DNA from: Nitrogeniibacter mangrovi
GTDB taxonomy: Bacteria > Pseudomonadota > Gammaproteobacteria > Burkholderiales > Rhodocyclaceae
NCBI RefSeq assembly: GCF_010983895.1
Contig: NZ_CP048836.1
Coordinates: forward strand, 2,604,001 to 2,668,000
Direction: 5' to 3'
Length of the DNA stretch: 64,000 nucleotides
Shown here: positions 15,296 to 24,438 of the stretch, piece by piece
How the letters are laid out: every line of letters begins with the position of its first letter
Numbering within the stretch: the first letter of the stretch is position 1
Translations under genes and position numbers: made by a program
Notes under the pieces: generated by a model
Told to the model about the DNA's origin: nothing
Databases searched by the model: none
Seen by the model: the letters and a program-made list of their open reading frames with translations, nothing else

Positions 15296-17029
15296 ATGGA
15301 CCGATTTCCGGGGTTTGCGTGCGACGATGGCGTGTTCGGACTGGCTCGCCAGCACTGTCGCGGTTTTGCCGGCGTCATCCGCCCGGGGGCAAACACCCCG
15401 AGCCTGAATCTGTGGCACGGCGGTGGCGCGGTCGCACTGAGCGCCGCGTCCCGCGAACGCACCGTGATTGTGACCGGGGCCCACCGACACGGCGCGGCGC
15501 TGAGCACCGCGCGGCAGGTGGCCGACGGTACCGAAGCGCCGGCGACCCTGACGCTCGCCGACGGTGGCCGCGGTGGTGCCTTCGTGGTGCACGATGCGCT
15601 CAGCGGCGCCCTCGTGCTCGGTCGCGACCGGGCCGGCATCATGCCGCTCTATCTGTCGGTACGCGCCGATCGCATCGCGTTCGCCACCGAACTGGGCGCG
15701 CTCGCGGCGCTGCAGCAGGGCGATACCGAGCTCGATGCCGACGTCCTCGCCATGTATCTCGACCATGGCTTCAGCGCGGGCTGCCGCACGCCGCTGGCCG
15801 GCGTCCGCCGGGTCGCCCCCGGAGAGATCATTCACATCGACAAACGCCTCCAGCTGACCCGTCAGCCGGCCGCCACGCTGTCCCCCACGACGCGCTTCGA
15901 CGGCAGCTTCGCGGACGCGGCCGCTCAGTTCGGCCCCCTGTTCGATGCGGCCGTCGCCGCGCACCGCGATCCGGACCAGCCGTGCAGCCTGCTGCTCTCC
16001 GGCGGGCTGGATTCCGCCTTGATCTGCACCTCCCTGACCCGCACCGCACGGGCCCCCGTGCACACCTACGCGGTTGCCTACGATTTCACCCAGAAACGCG
16101 AAGAGCTTGCCGACGCACGCCGGATTGCGACCCTGTGCGGCACCACGCACACGGAGCTGCGCCTGAGCCAGAACGCGTTGTGGCGCCACCTCCCATGGAC
16201 CGTCTGGCGCACCGACGAGCTGATGGACGACCATGCGGCGCTGGCCACTTCCCTGGCCGCACGACAACTGCCGTCCGACACCGCGGTCTTCACCGGCGAG
16301 GGCGCCGACGACGTGTTCGCTGGCGACGGGCAATATCGCCGCCACGCCATGCAGCGCTGGTTCGCCGGTCTCCTCACCCCCCGCTCGGGCGGCTGGCACA
16401 CCAGAGGCCTGCTGGACCGACGCCAGCGGCAGCGCCTGTTCGGCGCCGCCTTGCGCGCTGCCGATCGCGCCCGACGGGACGATCTGAACGGCGCCTGGGC
16501 CAGCGCGTCGTGCCGCGCCAGCTGGCTGCAAAGGGCCCAGGCCAGCGAACTGGAAAGCATCTTCCCGAATACCCTGGCGCTCAAGGTGGGGCGCAGTTTC
16601 GACGGCGCGGCACACAGCGTGCACATGCCCTTTCTCGATCCGCGCGTGGTGCGCTTCGGCCTCGCCCTCGATGATCGTCTCAAGGTGCGCGCCCGAACGG
16701 GCAAGGTGTTCCTGCGTGAATGGGCCTGCGCCCGGCTGCCCAGGGATCACGTCTTCAAGCGCAAGCGCGGCTTCTTCATGCCGGTCAGCCAGCTGCTGCA
16801 GGGCGAACGCCTGGACCGGCTCGAACCGGTGCTGTGCGCGAGCACCTTCGTTGCACAATGGCTCAATCCGGCCGGCGTCGCCGACCTGTTCAGCGCCCAC
16901 CGGGCGACCGGCAATCATGCCAAGACCTTGTGGCGTCTCCTGCAGGCGGCCATCTGGTTCAGCCTCTTCGTGGTGAGCCCGGGCGCCTGCCCCACGCCGA
17001 GCGAAGATCCGCTGGACTGGATTCTCTGA
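15296..17029 (+). CDS. Asparagine-synthase-like amidotransferase lacking N-terminal Cys
   Basis: The protein is 577 residues and keeps the two-domain plan of AsnB-type enzymes. The N-terminal half resembles the glutaminase fold (LSLADGG-like region, GRDRAGIMPLYL, FATELGAL). The C-terminal synthetase has the ATP PP-loop LLLSGGLDSALI, GEGADDVFAG and MPFLDPRVV. The start is MDRFPGF instead of MCGI, so the catalytic Cys2 needed to release ammonia from glutamine is missing. It may use free ammonia or act as a different amide-forming enzyme. GAGGA lies 6 bases before the ATG at 15296. The PmrA-like box upstream suggests an envelope substrate; AsnB homologues exist in LPS clusters. Confidence 0.78.
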   Translation: MDRFPGFACDDGVFGLARQHCRGFAGVIRPGANTPSLNLWHGGGAVALSAASRERTVIVTGAHRHGAALSTARQVADGTEAPATLTLADGGRGGAFVVHDALSGALVLGRDRAGIMPLYLSVRADRIAFATELGALAALQQGDTELDADVLAMYLDHGFSAGCRTPLAGVRRVAPGEIIHIDKRLQLTRQPAATLSPTTRFDGSFADAAAQFGPLFDAAVAAHRDPDQPCSLLLSGGLDSALICTSLTRTARAPVHTYAVAYDFTQKREELADARRIATLCGTTHTELRLSQNALWRHLPWTVWRTDELMDDHAALATSLAARQLPSDTAVFTGEGADDVFAGDGQYRRHAMQRWFAGLLTPRSGGWHTRGLLDRRQRQRLFGAALRAADRARRDDLNGAWASASCRASWLQRAQASELESIFPNTLALKVGRSFDGAAHSVHMPFLDPRVVRFGLALDDRLKVRARTGKVFLREWACARLPRDHVFKRKRGFFMPVSQLLQGERLDRLEPVLCASTFVAQWLNPAGVADLFSAHRATGNHAKTLWRLLQAAIWFSLFVVSPGACPTPSEDPLDWIL

Positions 17030-17051
17030 GCCGTCGATCGACCCGTGCGCC

Positions 17052-17675
17052 CTACCGGGGCGCCCGCCACACCGGCTGCCGGACCATCACCGCCGCGAAC
17101 AGCGGCGAGCTCAGCCAGCGCCCCAGCCAGTCGCGCACGTGGGGCAGCGGCGCCGCCTCGAACCAGGCCGGGTCCACGCCCGCGAACTGGCGCACGAAGG
17201 GGAACAGGGCCGCATCCGCCAGGGCAGGAGAGGGGCCGAAAAGGAACCGCCGGCCCGCCAACTGACGATCCAGCGGCGCCAGGTGCAGGTCCACCGCCGC
17301 ATCGCGCCAGGCCTCCTGCGAGCGCTCCGGAAACCGCTCGACGTATTTGTAGCGATCCAGCAGCGGCTTGAACTCGACGTCGTTGCGGCGTACGAGCACG
17401 GCCTGTGCGTCGGCACCCGCGGCATGCAACCAGCCTTCCGGATCGTTCTGCCCGAGGGCCCAGCGCATGATGTCCAGGCTCTCGTCGATGACGGTGCCGT
17501 CGGCCAGCTGCAGCACCGGCACCGTGCCCTTGGGCGAGATGGCGAGCATCTCGGCGGGCTTGTCGCGCAGGAGGATTTCCCGCAGCTCGACCTCGATGCC
17601 CGCCTGCCGGATCGCAAGGCGCGCCCGGATGGCGTAGGGACAGCGCCGGAAGGAATACAGGGCCGGCCGGCTCAC
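17052..17675 (-). CDS. Glutathione S-transferase family protein
   Basis: The protein is 207 residues. The N-terminal thioredoxin fold reads [21 protein letters not shown], with CPY where glutaredoxin-like GSTs carry their active Cys. The cis-Pro motif is GTVPVL, followed by [11 protein letters not shown]. The rest is an all-helical C-terminal domain. The start is the GTG at 17675, which overlaps the stop of the ABC permease gene (GTGA). It may act in detoxification or repair linked to the transporter; the substrate is unknown. No ATG is available in the proper place. Confidence 0.8.
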   Translation of the reverse strand: MSRPALYSFRRCPYAIRARLAIRQAGIEVELREILLRDKPAEMLAISPKGTVPVLQLADGTVIDESLDIMRWALGQNDPEGWLHAAGADAQAVLVRRNDVEFKPLLDRYKYVERFPERSQEAWRDAAVDLHLAPLDRQLAGRRFLFGPSPALADAALFPFVRQFAGVDPAWFEAAPLPHVRDWLGRWLSSPLFAAVMVRQPVWRAPR

Positions 17676-18429
17676 GGCTTGAGCCGGTACCCCGTACGGA
17701 AGATCCAGGCCACCACGGCGACACACACCAGCAGGAACACCAGGGTCATGGCCACGCTGATCGCCGGGCTCACGTCGGAGATGCCGTAGAAGCTCCAGCG
17801 GAAGCCGCTGACCAGGTACACCACCGGGTTGAGCAGGGTCACCTTCTGCCAGAACGGAGGCAGCATGTTGATGCTGTAGAAGGTGCCGCCGAGAAAGGTG
17901 AGCGGGGTGATGATGAGCAGCGGCACCAGCTGCAGCTTCTCGAAGCCGTCGGCCCAGATGCCGATGATGAAACCCAGCAGGCTGAAGGTGACGGCGGTGA
18001 GCACCAGGAAGGTGACCATCCACAGCGGGTGGTCGATGTGGAAGTCCACGAAGGCGGTCGCGGTCACCAGGATGATGGTGCCGAGGATGATCGACTTGGT
18101 GGCCGCCGCCCCCACGTAGGCGATGACGATCTCCAGGTAGGAGACCGGCGCCGAGAGCACCTCGTAGATGGTGCCGGTGAAGCGCGGGAAGTAGATGCCG
18201 AAGGAGGCGTTCGACAGGCTCTGGGTGAGCAGCGAGAGCATGACCAGCCCGGGCACGATGAAGCTGCCGTAGTCGATGCCCTCCACCTGGGTGATGCGCG
18301 AGCCGATGGCGGCGCCGAAGACGACGAAGTACAGCGAGGTGGAGATCACCGGCGAGATGATGCTCTGGGTGAGCGTGCGCCAGGCCCGGTGCATTTCGAA
18401 CAGGTAGATGGCGCGGATGGCGAGCAGGT

Positions 18430-18433
<4 letters not shown>
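17672..18433 (-). CDS. ABC-2 type transporter permease (YadH-like)
   Basis: The protein is 253 residues with six hydrophobic segments and the ABC-2 signature region ([21 protein letters not shown], then [18 protein letters not shown]). This is the YadH/NodJ branch of exporter permeases. It overlaps the ATPase gene by four bases upstream and the GST gene by four bases downstream, so the three genes form one operon. The exported substrate cannot be deduced. Confidence 0.87.
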
Positions 18434-19359
<926 letters not shown>

Positions 19360-19443
19360 CCGGACGAATTTACCAGAGCCCGATGAACCGTGTGCACGCG
19401 GCGCACGCGCATCGGGCGCCGCGGCCAAGGGCGCCCCGTCCGG

Positions 19444-19476
19444 AAAAGCGAACGCGGGGCACCGGGCCCCGCGTTC
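19444..19476 (-). terminator. Rho-independent terminator of PEP-CTERM gene
   Basis: GAACGCGGGGC (19450-19460) pairs perfectly with GCCCCGCGTTC (19466-19476) around a 5-base loop. On the minus strand the stem is followed by CGCTTTTCC. It lies just past the stop of the PEP-CTERM gene. Confidence 0.75.
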
Positions 19477-19497
19477 GTCAGCGTTCGAGCGCAGCGC

Positions 19498-20127
19498 TCA
19501 GCACACGCGCCGACGGCTCGCCATCAGACCCGCCAGCCCCAGCCCGAGCAGCGCCAGCGACGCCGGCTCCGGCACGTCGTTGATCCCCTCGGGCAGCGCG
19601 TCGGCCGAATCGCGCACCAGCCACACGCCCGCACCCGGCCAGATCGGCGCACCGCTGACGTAGTCGTTGAACAGCTGGCTGCCGCTGATGGTGTAGTAGC
19701 CCACCACACGATCGCTGCCGTTGTCGGTCAGGTGCCCGCGCGCCCCGTAGTAGGTGCTGCCGTAGTTGGCCCCCACGGTCTCGCCGAGCAGCGCCGTCAG
19801 CAGGTTGGCCGCGTTCAGATCGGCGGCCGCAGTGCTCACCACCCCGGTACTGGTGCTCACCGGCAGGCCGGCCGCGCTCATGAGCCCGTGCACTTCCGCC
19901 GCCAGACCGAGCCGGAAGCCGTCGAACAGGCCGCCGCCGCCCAGCTGGGTCTGCACCGCGGCCACGCTCTGGTTGTAGGTCTGGGTCAGATCCAGCCATT
20001 CCAGGCCGCTCGCGGTGTCGCGGGTGAGCAGACCGTCGCCGGTGCTGTGCCAGTCGATCGAGACGAGCGAGGCCTGGGCGGCACCGGAGGCGAGCAACAG
20101 GGCGAGGGGAGCGAGAAACTTGCGCAT
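19498..20127 (-). CDS. PEP-CTERM sorting-domain extracellular protein
   Basis: The protein is 209 residues. The signal peptide is MRKFLAPLALLLASGAAQA, and the mature part is Gly/Ser/Thr-rich and looks like a DUF1566-like or Lcl-type surface domain (SGLEWLDLTQTYNQS). At the C-terminus is a full sorting signal: the PEP motif in DVPEPASLAL, a hydrophobic stretch and the basic tail MASRRRVC. Exosortase (EpsH/XrtA) cleaves such signals, so the cell should encode one elsewhere; none is seen here. AAGGAA precedes the ATG at 20127. A strong hairpin terminator follows the stop. Confidence 0.85.
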   Translation of the reverse strand: MRKFLAPLALLLASGAAQASLVSIDWHSTGDGLLTRDTASGLEWLDLTQTYNQSVAAVQTQLGGGGLFDGFRLGLAAEVHGLMSAAGLPVSTSTGVVSTAAADLNAANLLTALLGETVGANYGSTYYGARGHLTDNGSDRVVGYYTISGSQLFNDYVSGAPIWPGAGVWLVRDSADALPEGINDVPEPASLALLGLGLAGLMASRRRVC

Positions 20128-20240
20128 GGGATTCCTTGAGCGGGGCGATGTTCGATGGGTGTCGTCTGTCGCCCTCTGCCGGGGCAACGTGCCGCAACGA
20201 TAGTGGCCACGGCACCGGCGGCGCAGGAACTACGCCACGG

Positions 20241-20271
20241 CGCGCGGCCCGCACCATGGCCGGGCCGCGCG
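20241..20271. repeat. GC-rich perfect inverted repeat in divergent spacer
   Basis: CGCGCGGCCCG (20241-20251) and CGGGCCGCGCG (20261-20271) are exact inverted repeats of 11 bp around a 9-base loop. It lies between the divergent PEP-CTERM and SDR genes, so it is not an ordinary terminator of either. It may be an operator, a cruciform or a remnant. Confidence 0.5.
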
Positions 20272-20275
20272 CCGA

Positions 20276-20291
20276 TGTGACGCAGGTCACA
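20276..20291. promoter_or_regulatory. Perfect CRP/Vfr-type site
   Basis: TGTGA-CGCAGG-TCACA fits the CRP consensus (TGTGA-N6-TCACA) in all ten conserved bases. It lies 149 bases before the PEP-CTERM start and 174 bases before the SDR start, in the 338-base divergent spacer. Apart from this site and the adjacent hairpin I see nothing else in the spacer. Confidence 0.5.
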
Positions 20292-20465
20292 CGAGGACCG
20301 GCCGCCGCGGTGTCGGACCCCGTGCCCCGCGTGGCCGGCAATCGGTTCCGCATGCGCGCGTTTGGTGGCCGCTCCGCCTTTGCCGTACAGTGTCTGGAGG
20401 AACATACGATCCCGTCGCGAGGGCAGATGTCGCCGGTTCGGCCGGCACCGACCAGGAGAGCGTCC

Positions 20466-21200
20466 ATGAAGGCAATCGTCACCGGCCACAGCCGTGGCCT
20501 TGGCGCCGCGGTGGCTGCGGCGCTGCTCGAACGCGGCATGCCCATGCTCGGCATTTCGCGCTCGAGCAGCGAGGCGCTGCGCACCCGCTACGGGCACCTG
20601 CTCACCGAAGTGGCGATCGACCTGGCCGACGACGCCACCCTGGCGCACTGGCTCAACGAAGGCGAACTGCGCCGCTTCCTGGCGGACGCGGGCACCGCGC
20701 TGCTCATCAACAATGCCGGCATGGTCACCCCGGTGGCGCCCCCGGGCGCGCAGGGCGCCGCCGCGGTGGCGCTCGCGGTGCGGGTCAACGTGGCCGCCCC
20801 GCTGATTCTCACCGACGCCTTCGTGGCCCATACCCCGGGCGTGCAGGACCGGCGCATCGTGCACATCTCCAGCGGCGCGGCGCACAAAGCCTATGCCGGC
20901 TGGAGCGTCTATTGCGCCACCAAGGCCGCGCTCGACCATCACGCCCGCGCCGTCAAGGAGGACGCGGTGCCCGGCTTGCGCATCTGCGCCCTCGCCCCCG
21001 GGGTGGTCGACACCGACATGCAGGCCACGCTGCGCGCGACCGATCCCGACCACTTCCCCGCCCTGCCCCGCTTCGAGGCGCTCAAGCGCGATGGCGAACT
21101 GACCGACCCGGCCGAGTGCGCGGCCCGGCTGGTGCCCTACATTCTTTCGGACGCCTTTGGCGAAGCGCCGGTGGCCGATCTGCGCGACATCGCGCCCTGA
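20466..21200 (+). CDS. Short-chain dehydrogenase/reductase (SDR)
   Basis: The protein is 244 residues. The NAD(P)-binding motif is VTGHSRGLGAAVA, the structural motif is NNAGM, the catalytic Ser lies in VHISSGAAHKAYAGW and the YxxxK pair is YCATK. It is a classical SDR, perhaps of the sepiapterin reductase-like or benzil reductase-like group; the substrate is not known. AGGAG stands 7 bases before the ATG at 20466. It ends 9 bases before the stop of the convergent sigma-54 regulator. Confidence 0.83.
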   Translation: MKAIVTGHSRGLGAAVAAALLERGMPMLGISRSSSEALRTRYGHLLTEVAIDLADDATLAHWLNEGELRRFLADAGTALLINNAGMVTPVAPPGAQGAAAVALAVRVNVAAPLILTDAFVAHTPGVQDRRIVHISSGAAHKAYAGWSVYCATKAALDHHARAVKEDAVPGLRICALAPGVVDTDMQATLRATDPDHFPALPRFEALKRDGELTDPAECAARLVPYILSDAFGEAPVADLRDIAP

Positions 21201-21209
21201 GGCACCGCC

Positions 21210-22526
21210 CTAGCGTGGCGGCACCAGTCCGTAAGCCTTGAGTTTCCGGTAGAGCGTCCGCTCCGAGATGCCGAGCCGCTCGGCCAGCGCCCGGCGGCTG
21301 CCGCGATGCTCGGCGAGCGCGGCCACCAGCGTGCGCCGCTCGGCCGCCGCCAGCTCGGCCCCCGGCGCCTCCGCCACAATCGGCTCGGCCCGCCCTTCGA
21401 GATGCAGGTGCGCGCGGCCGATCTCCTCGCCGTCGCACATCAGGCTCGCCCGTTCGAGCACATTGCGCAGCTCGCGCACGTTGCCCGGAAACGCGTATTG
21501 CACCAGCGCCCGCTCCGCATCGGCGCTCAGGCGCAGGTTGCGCGTGGGCGCGACCCGCCCGAGCAGCGCGCGGGCCAGCAGCGGGATGTCCTCGACCCGC
21601 TCGCGCAGCGCCGGCACCTGGATGGGAAAAGTGTTGAGGCGGTAGTAGAGATCCTGGCGGAAGTCGCCGCGCGCGACCATGTCGCGCAGCCCCCGGTGAG
21701 TGGCCGACACCACCCGGATGTCGGCCTTGCGCAGCTCGGTGGCGCCGACGCGGCGATAGGTGCCGGTCTCGAGCAGGCGCAGCAGCTTGACCTGCATGCC
21801 CAGCGGGATGTCGCCCACCTCGTCGAGAAACAGGGTGCCGCCGCTGGCCGCCTCGACCAGCCCGGTCTTGCGTTGGGTCGCGCCGGTGAAGGCGCCGCGC
21901 TCGTGGCCGAACAGCTCGCTCTCGAACAGGGTTTCGGGCAGCCCCGAGCAATCGACCGCGATGAAGAGCCGGCTGGCACGCCGGCTCGCCTCGTGGATGG
22001 CGCCGGCCACCAGCTCCTTGCCGGTACCCGACTCACCCTGCAGCAGCACCGTCGCTTCCGAGGGTGCCACCCGGGACACCAGCTCCAGCATGGCCTTGAA
22101 ACGCGGCGCGCGGCCCACCAGGCCGGAACGCGCCGACAGGCCGCGGGCGACGTCCATGGGCGCCATCTTCTCGATGAAATACGCCACCTCGCCCCGGGCG
22201 TTCTTCACCGGCGACAGTTCGATGTTCTCGTAGGCCTCGCCCTGCGGGGTGTGATGCAGGTGCAGCACCCGCTCGCGCTGCCCCGAGGCCAGCGAGCGCG
22301 CCAGCGGGCAGCTCTCGCCGGCCTGATCGCACGGCACCGCGTAGTGATGCGACACCGCGTAGCAGGTGCGCCCGATCACGCTGTGACCGGCGCCATGGGC
22401 GCGACGATAGGCCGCATTGGCGGCCAGGATGCGGTAAGCCCGATCGAATAGGATATGAGGCTTCTCGAAGGACTCGAGGAAAGAGGTCAGTTCCGCGAGC
22501 GGATGGCTGTCCCGGGGCATCGGCAT
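21210..22526 (-). CDS. Sigma-54-dependent transcriptional activator with Cys-rich PAS domain
   Basis: The protein is 438 residues. An N-terminal PAS domain holds a Cys/His cluster in the form CYAVSHHYAVPC followed by ESCPL (about residues 55-77). The central AAA+ domain (about 140-370) has Walker A GESGTGKEL, the sigma-54 contact loop GAFTGA, Walker B GTLFLDEVGD and the NVRELRN motif. The C-terminal Fis-type helix-turn-helix is RRALAERLGISERTLYRKL. Because REC is absent, the PAS cluster is the likely sensor, perhaps of redox, heme or metal. It is divergent from the cytochrome bd operon, which has a sigma-54 promoter. A GTG at 22529 is an alternative start. Confidence 0.87.
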   Translation of the reverse strand: MPMPRDSHPLAELTSFLESFEKPHILFDRAYRILAANAAYRRAHGAGHSVIGRTCYAVSHHYAVPCDQAGESCPLARSLASGQRERVLHLHHTPQGEAYENIELSPVKNARGEVAYFIEKMAPMDVARGLSARSGLVGRAPRFKAMLELVSRVAPSEATVLLQGESGTGKELVAGAIHEASRRASRLFIAVDCSGLPETLFESELFGHERGAFTGATQRKTGLVEAASGGTLFLDEVGDIPLGMQVKLLRLLETGTYRRVGATELRKADIRVVSATHRGLRDMVARGDFRQDLYYRLNTFPIQVPALRERVEDIPLLARALLGRVAPTRNLRLSADAERALVQYAFPGNVRELRNVLERASLMCDGEEIGRAHLHLEGRAEPIVAEAPGAELAAAERRTLVAALAEHRGSRRALAERLGISERTLYRKLKAYGLVPPR

Positions 22527-22560
22527 CACGCCATACTGTCAGATCAACTGCCATTCTCGA

Positions 22561-22575
22561 CCGCCAATTTGGCGG
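22561..22575. promoter_or_regulatory. Palindrome, candidate enhancer site for the sigma-54 activator
   Basis: CCGCCAA-T-TTGGCGG is a perfect 7-bp inverted repeat. It lies about 75-90 bases upstream of the -24 element before cydP, the usual distance for an enhancer-binding protein site, and just before the start of the activator gene itself. This layout would suit both activation of cyd and autoregulation. Confidence 0.55.
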
Positions 22576-22647
22576 AAGTCAATTCGTCACAGGTATCGGG
22601 CACGGCCACCCGCTTGTTTTTTCGCGTCTATTTTTAGATGGAACTTC

Positions 22648-22663
22648 TGGCATGGATATTGTA
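22648..22663 (+). promoter_or_regulatory. Sigma-54 (-24/-12) promoter of the cyd operon
   Basis: TGGCATGGATATTGTA matches the consensus TGGCACG-N4-TTGCW at all but two of its defined bases, with the right GG-to-GT spacing. Transcription would start near 22673, about 25 bases before the preferred cydP start. An activator with an intact GAFTGA loop is encoded divergently. Confidence 0.65.
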
Positions 22664-22698
22664 CCGACGCTGACATGCTGCACCACACCCCCAACCCC

Positions 22699-22881
22699 AT
22701 GAACGACCGCACCCTGGTTCGGAAACTCGCGCTCGTGGTCGCCATCAAGCTCGCCGCGATCTTCGCGCTGTGGTGGGTGTTCGTCCGCGACGATCGCATC
22801 GTGCCTGCAGCCGATATGGTGGCCGAACACATCGGCCAGCGCTCCGATTCCCCATCACAAGGACATTCCCATGGTCAGTGA
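22699..22881 (+). CDS. cydP: Cytochrome bd oxidase-associated small subunit CydP
   Basis: The protein is 60 residues from MNDRTLVRKL, with a single membrane helix (LVVAIKLAAIFALWWVFV) followed by a short periplasmic tail. This pattern, directly upstream of cydA, is that of the CydP putative small subunit. The frame allows an earlier ATG at 22675, but that would lie at the predicted transcription start. Its stop overlaps the start of cydA by 11 bases, so translation is likely coupled. Confidence 0.75.
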   Translation: MNDRTLVRKLALVVAIKLAAIFALWWVFVRDDRIVPAADMVAEHIGQRSDSPSQGHSHGQ

Positions 22882-24427
22882 GCACCTCGTCGACCTGTCG
22901 CGACTGCAGTTCGCCGCCACCGCGATGTACCACTTCCTGTTCGTACCGCTCACCCTCGGCATGACCTGGCTGCTGGTCATCATGGAGTCGGTTTACGTCA
23001 TGACCGGCAAGCCGGTGTACAAGGACATGACTCGCTTCTGGGGCAAGCTGTTCGGCATCAACTTCGCCCTCGGCGTCACCACCGGCATCACGCTGGAATT
23101 CCAGTTCGGCACCAACTGGGCCTACTACTCGCACTACGTGGGCGACATCTTCGGTGCGCCGCTGGCCATCGAGGGGCTGATGGCCTTCTTCCTCGAGTCC
23201 ACCTTCATCGGCCTGTTCTTCTTCGGCTGGGATCGCCTGTCGCGCAAGCAGCACCTGCTGGTGACCCTGCTCATGGCCATCGGTACCAACCTCTCTGCCC
23301 TGTGGATCCTCATCGCCAACGGCTGGATGCAGCATCCCGTCGGCGCCGAGTTCAACTACACCACCATGCGCATGGAGCTGACCGACTTCTGGGCGGTGCT
23401 CTTCAACCCGGATGCCCAGGCCAAGTTCGTGCACACGGTCTCGGCCGGCTACGTGACCGGGGCCATGTTCGTGCTCGCGATCTCGGCCTGGTATCTCATC
23501 AAGGGCCGCGACGTCGAGTTCGCCAAGCGCAGTTTCCGCATCGCCGCGGCCTTCGGTCTCGCCTCGGCCCTGTCGGTCATCGTGCTCGGCGACGAATCCG
23601 GCTACACCGTGGGCGAGGCCCAGCAGACCAAGCTGGCGGCCATGGAGGCGATGTGGGAGACGGAGCCCGCTCCGGCCGGCCTCAAGCTCATCGCCGGGAT
23701 CAACGAGCGCGAGATGAAGAACGACTGGGAGATCCAGATCCCCTGGGTGCTCGGCGTGATCGGCACCCGCTCGATCCACAAGGAACTGCCCGGCATCAAG
23801 GAGATCATCGCCCTGAACCGGCAGCGCATCGTCTCCGGCATCGAGGCGGTGAAGGCGCTCGATGCGGTGCGCGCCAACCCGGACGACAGCGCCGCGGCGG
23901 CCACGCTCAAGCAACACCAGGCCGACCTGGGCTTCGGCCTGCTGCTGCGCAAGTACGTCACCTCCATGGACGATGTGACGCCCGAGATCATCGATCGCGC
24001 CGCGGCCGACACCATCCCGAAGGTAACCCCGATGTTCTGGGCCTTCCGCCTCATGGTGGCGCTCGGCTTCTGGTTCCTCGCCCTGTTCGGGCTCGCCCTG
24101 TGGTTCTCGGTGAAGGGCGACTTTGCCCGCCGGGGCTGGCTGCTGCGCGCCGCGCTGTGGTCGATTCCGCTGCCCTGGGTCGCCTGCGAGGTGGGCTGGT
24201 TCGTGGCCGAGTACGGGCGCCAGCCCTGGACCATCTACGGGGTGCTGCCCACCCACCTGTCGGTGTCCACCCTGAGCGTCGAATCGCTCTATGGCTCGCT
24301 GGCCGGCTTCGTGGGCTTCTACACCCTGCTGCTGATCGTGGAGATGTATCTGATGATCAAGTTCGCCCGCCTCGGCCCCGGCAGCCTGGGCACCGGCCGC
24401 TACGCCAACGAACCGGCCCACGCCTGA
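22871..24427 (+). CDS. cydA: Cytochrome bd ubiquinol oxidase subunit I
   Basis: The protein is 518 residues, the normal length for the long Q-loop (E. coli-type) class. Heme and quinol features are present: the His ligand in AMYHFLFVPLTLG, the His of FVHTVSAGYVTGA, the Q-loop following GDESGYTVGEAQQTKL, and GRQPWTIYG near the C-terminus. With CydB it oxidises quinol and reduces oxygen to water in the inner membrane at low oxygen levels. AAGGA stands 7 bases before the ATG. It is the first large gene of an operon with a predicted sigma-54 promoter. Confidence 0.96.
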   Translation: MVSEHLVDLSRLQFAATAMYHFLFVPLTLGMTWLLVIMESVYVMTGKPVYKDMTRFWGKLFGINFALGVTTGITLEFQFGTNWAYYSHYVGDIFGAPLAIEGLMAFFLESTFIGLFFFGWDRLSRKQHLLVTLLMAIGTNLSALWILIANGWMQHPVGAEFNYTTMRMELTDFWAVLFNPDAQAKFVHTVSAGYVTGAMFVLAISAWYLIKGRDVEFAKRSFRIAAAFGLASALSVIVLGDESGYTVGEAQQTKLAAMEAMWETEPAPAGLKLIAGINEREMKNDWEIQIPWVLGVIGTRSIHKELPGIKEIIALNRQRIVSGIEAVKALDAVRANPDDSAAAATLKQHQADLGFGLLLRKYVTSMDDVTPEIIDRAAADTIPKVTPMFWAFRLMVALGFWFLALFGLALWFSVKGDFARRGWLLRAALWSIPLPWVACEVGWFVAEYGRQPWTIYGVLPTHLSVSTLSVESLYGSLAGFVGFYTLLLIVEMYLMIKFARLGPGSLGTGRYANEPAHA

Positions 24428-24438
24428 GGAGAATTCAA

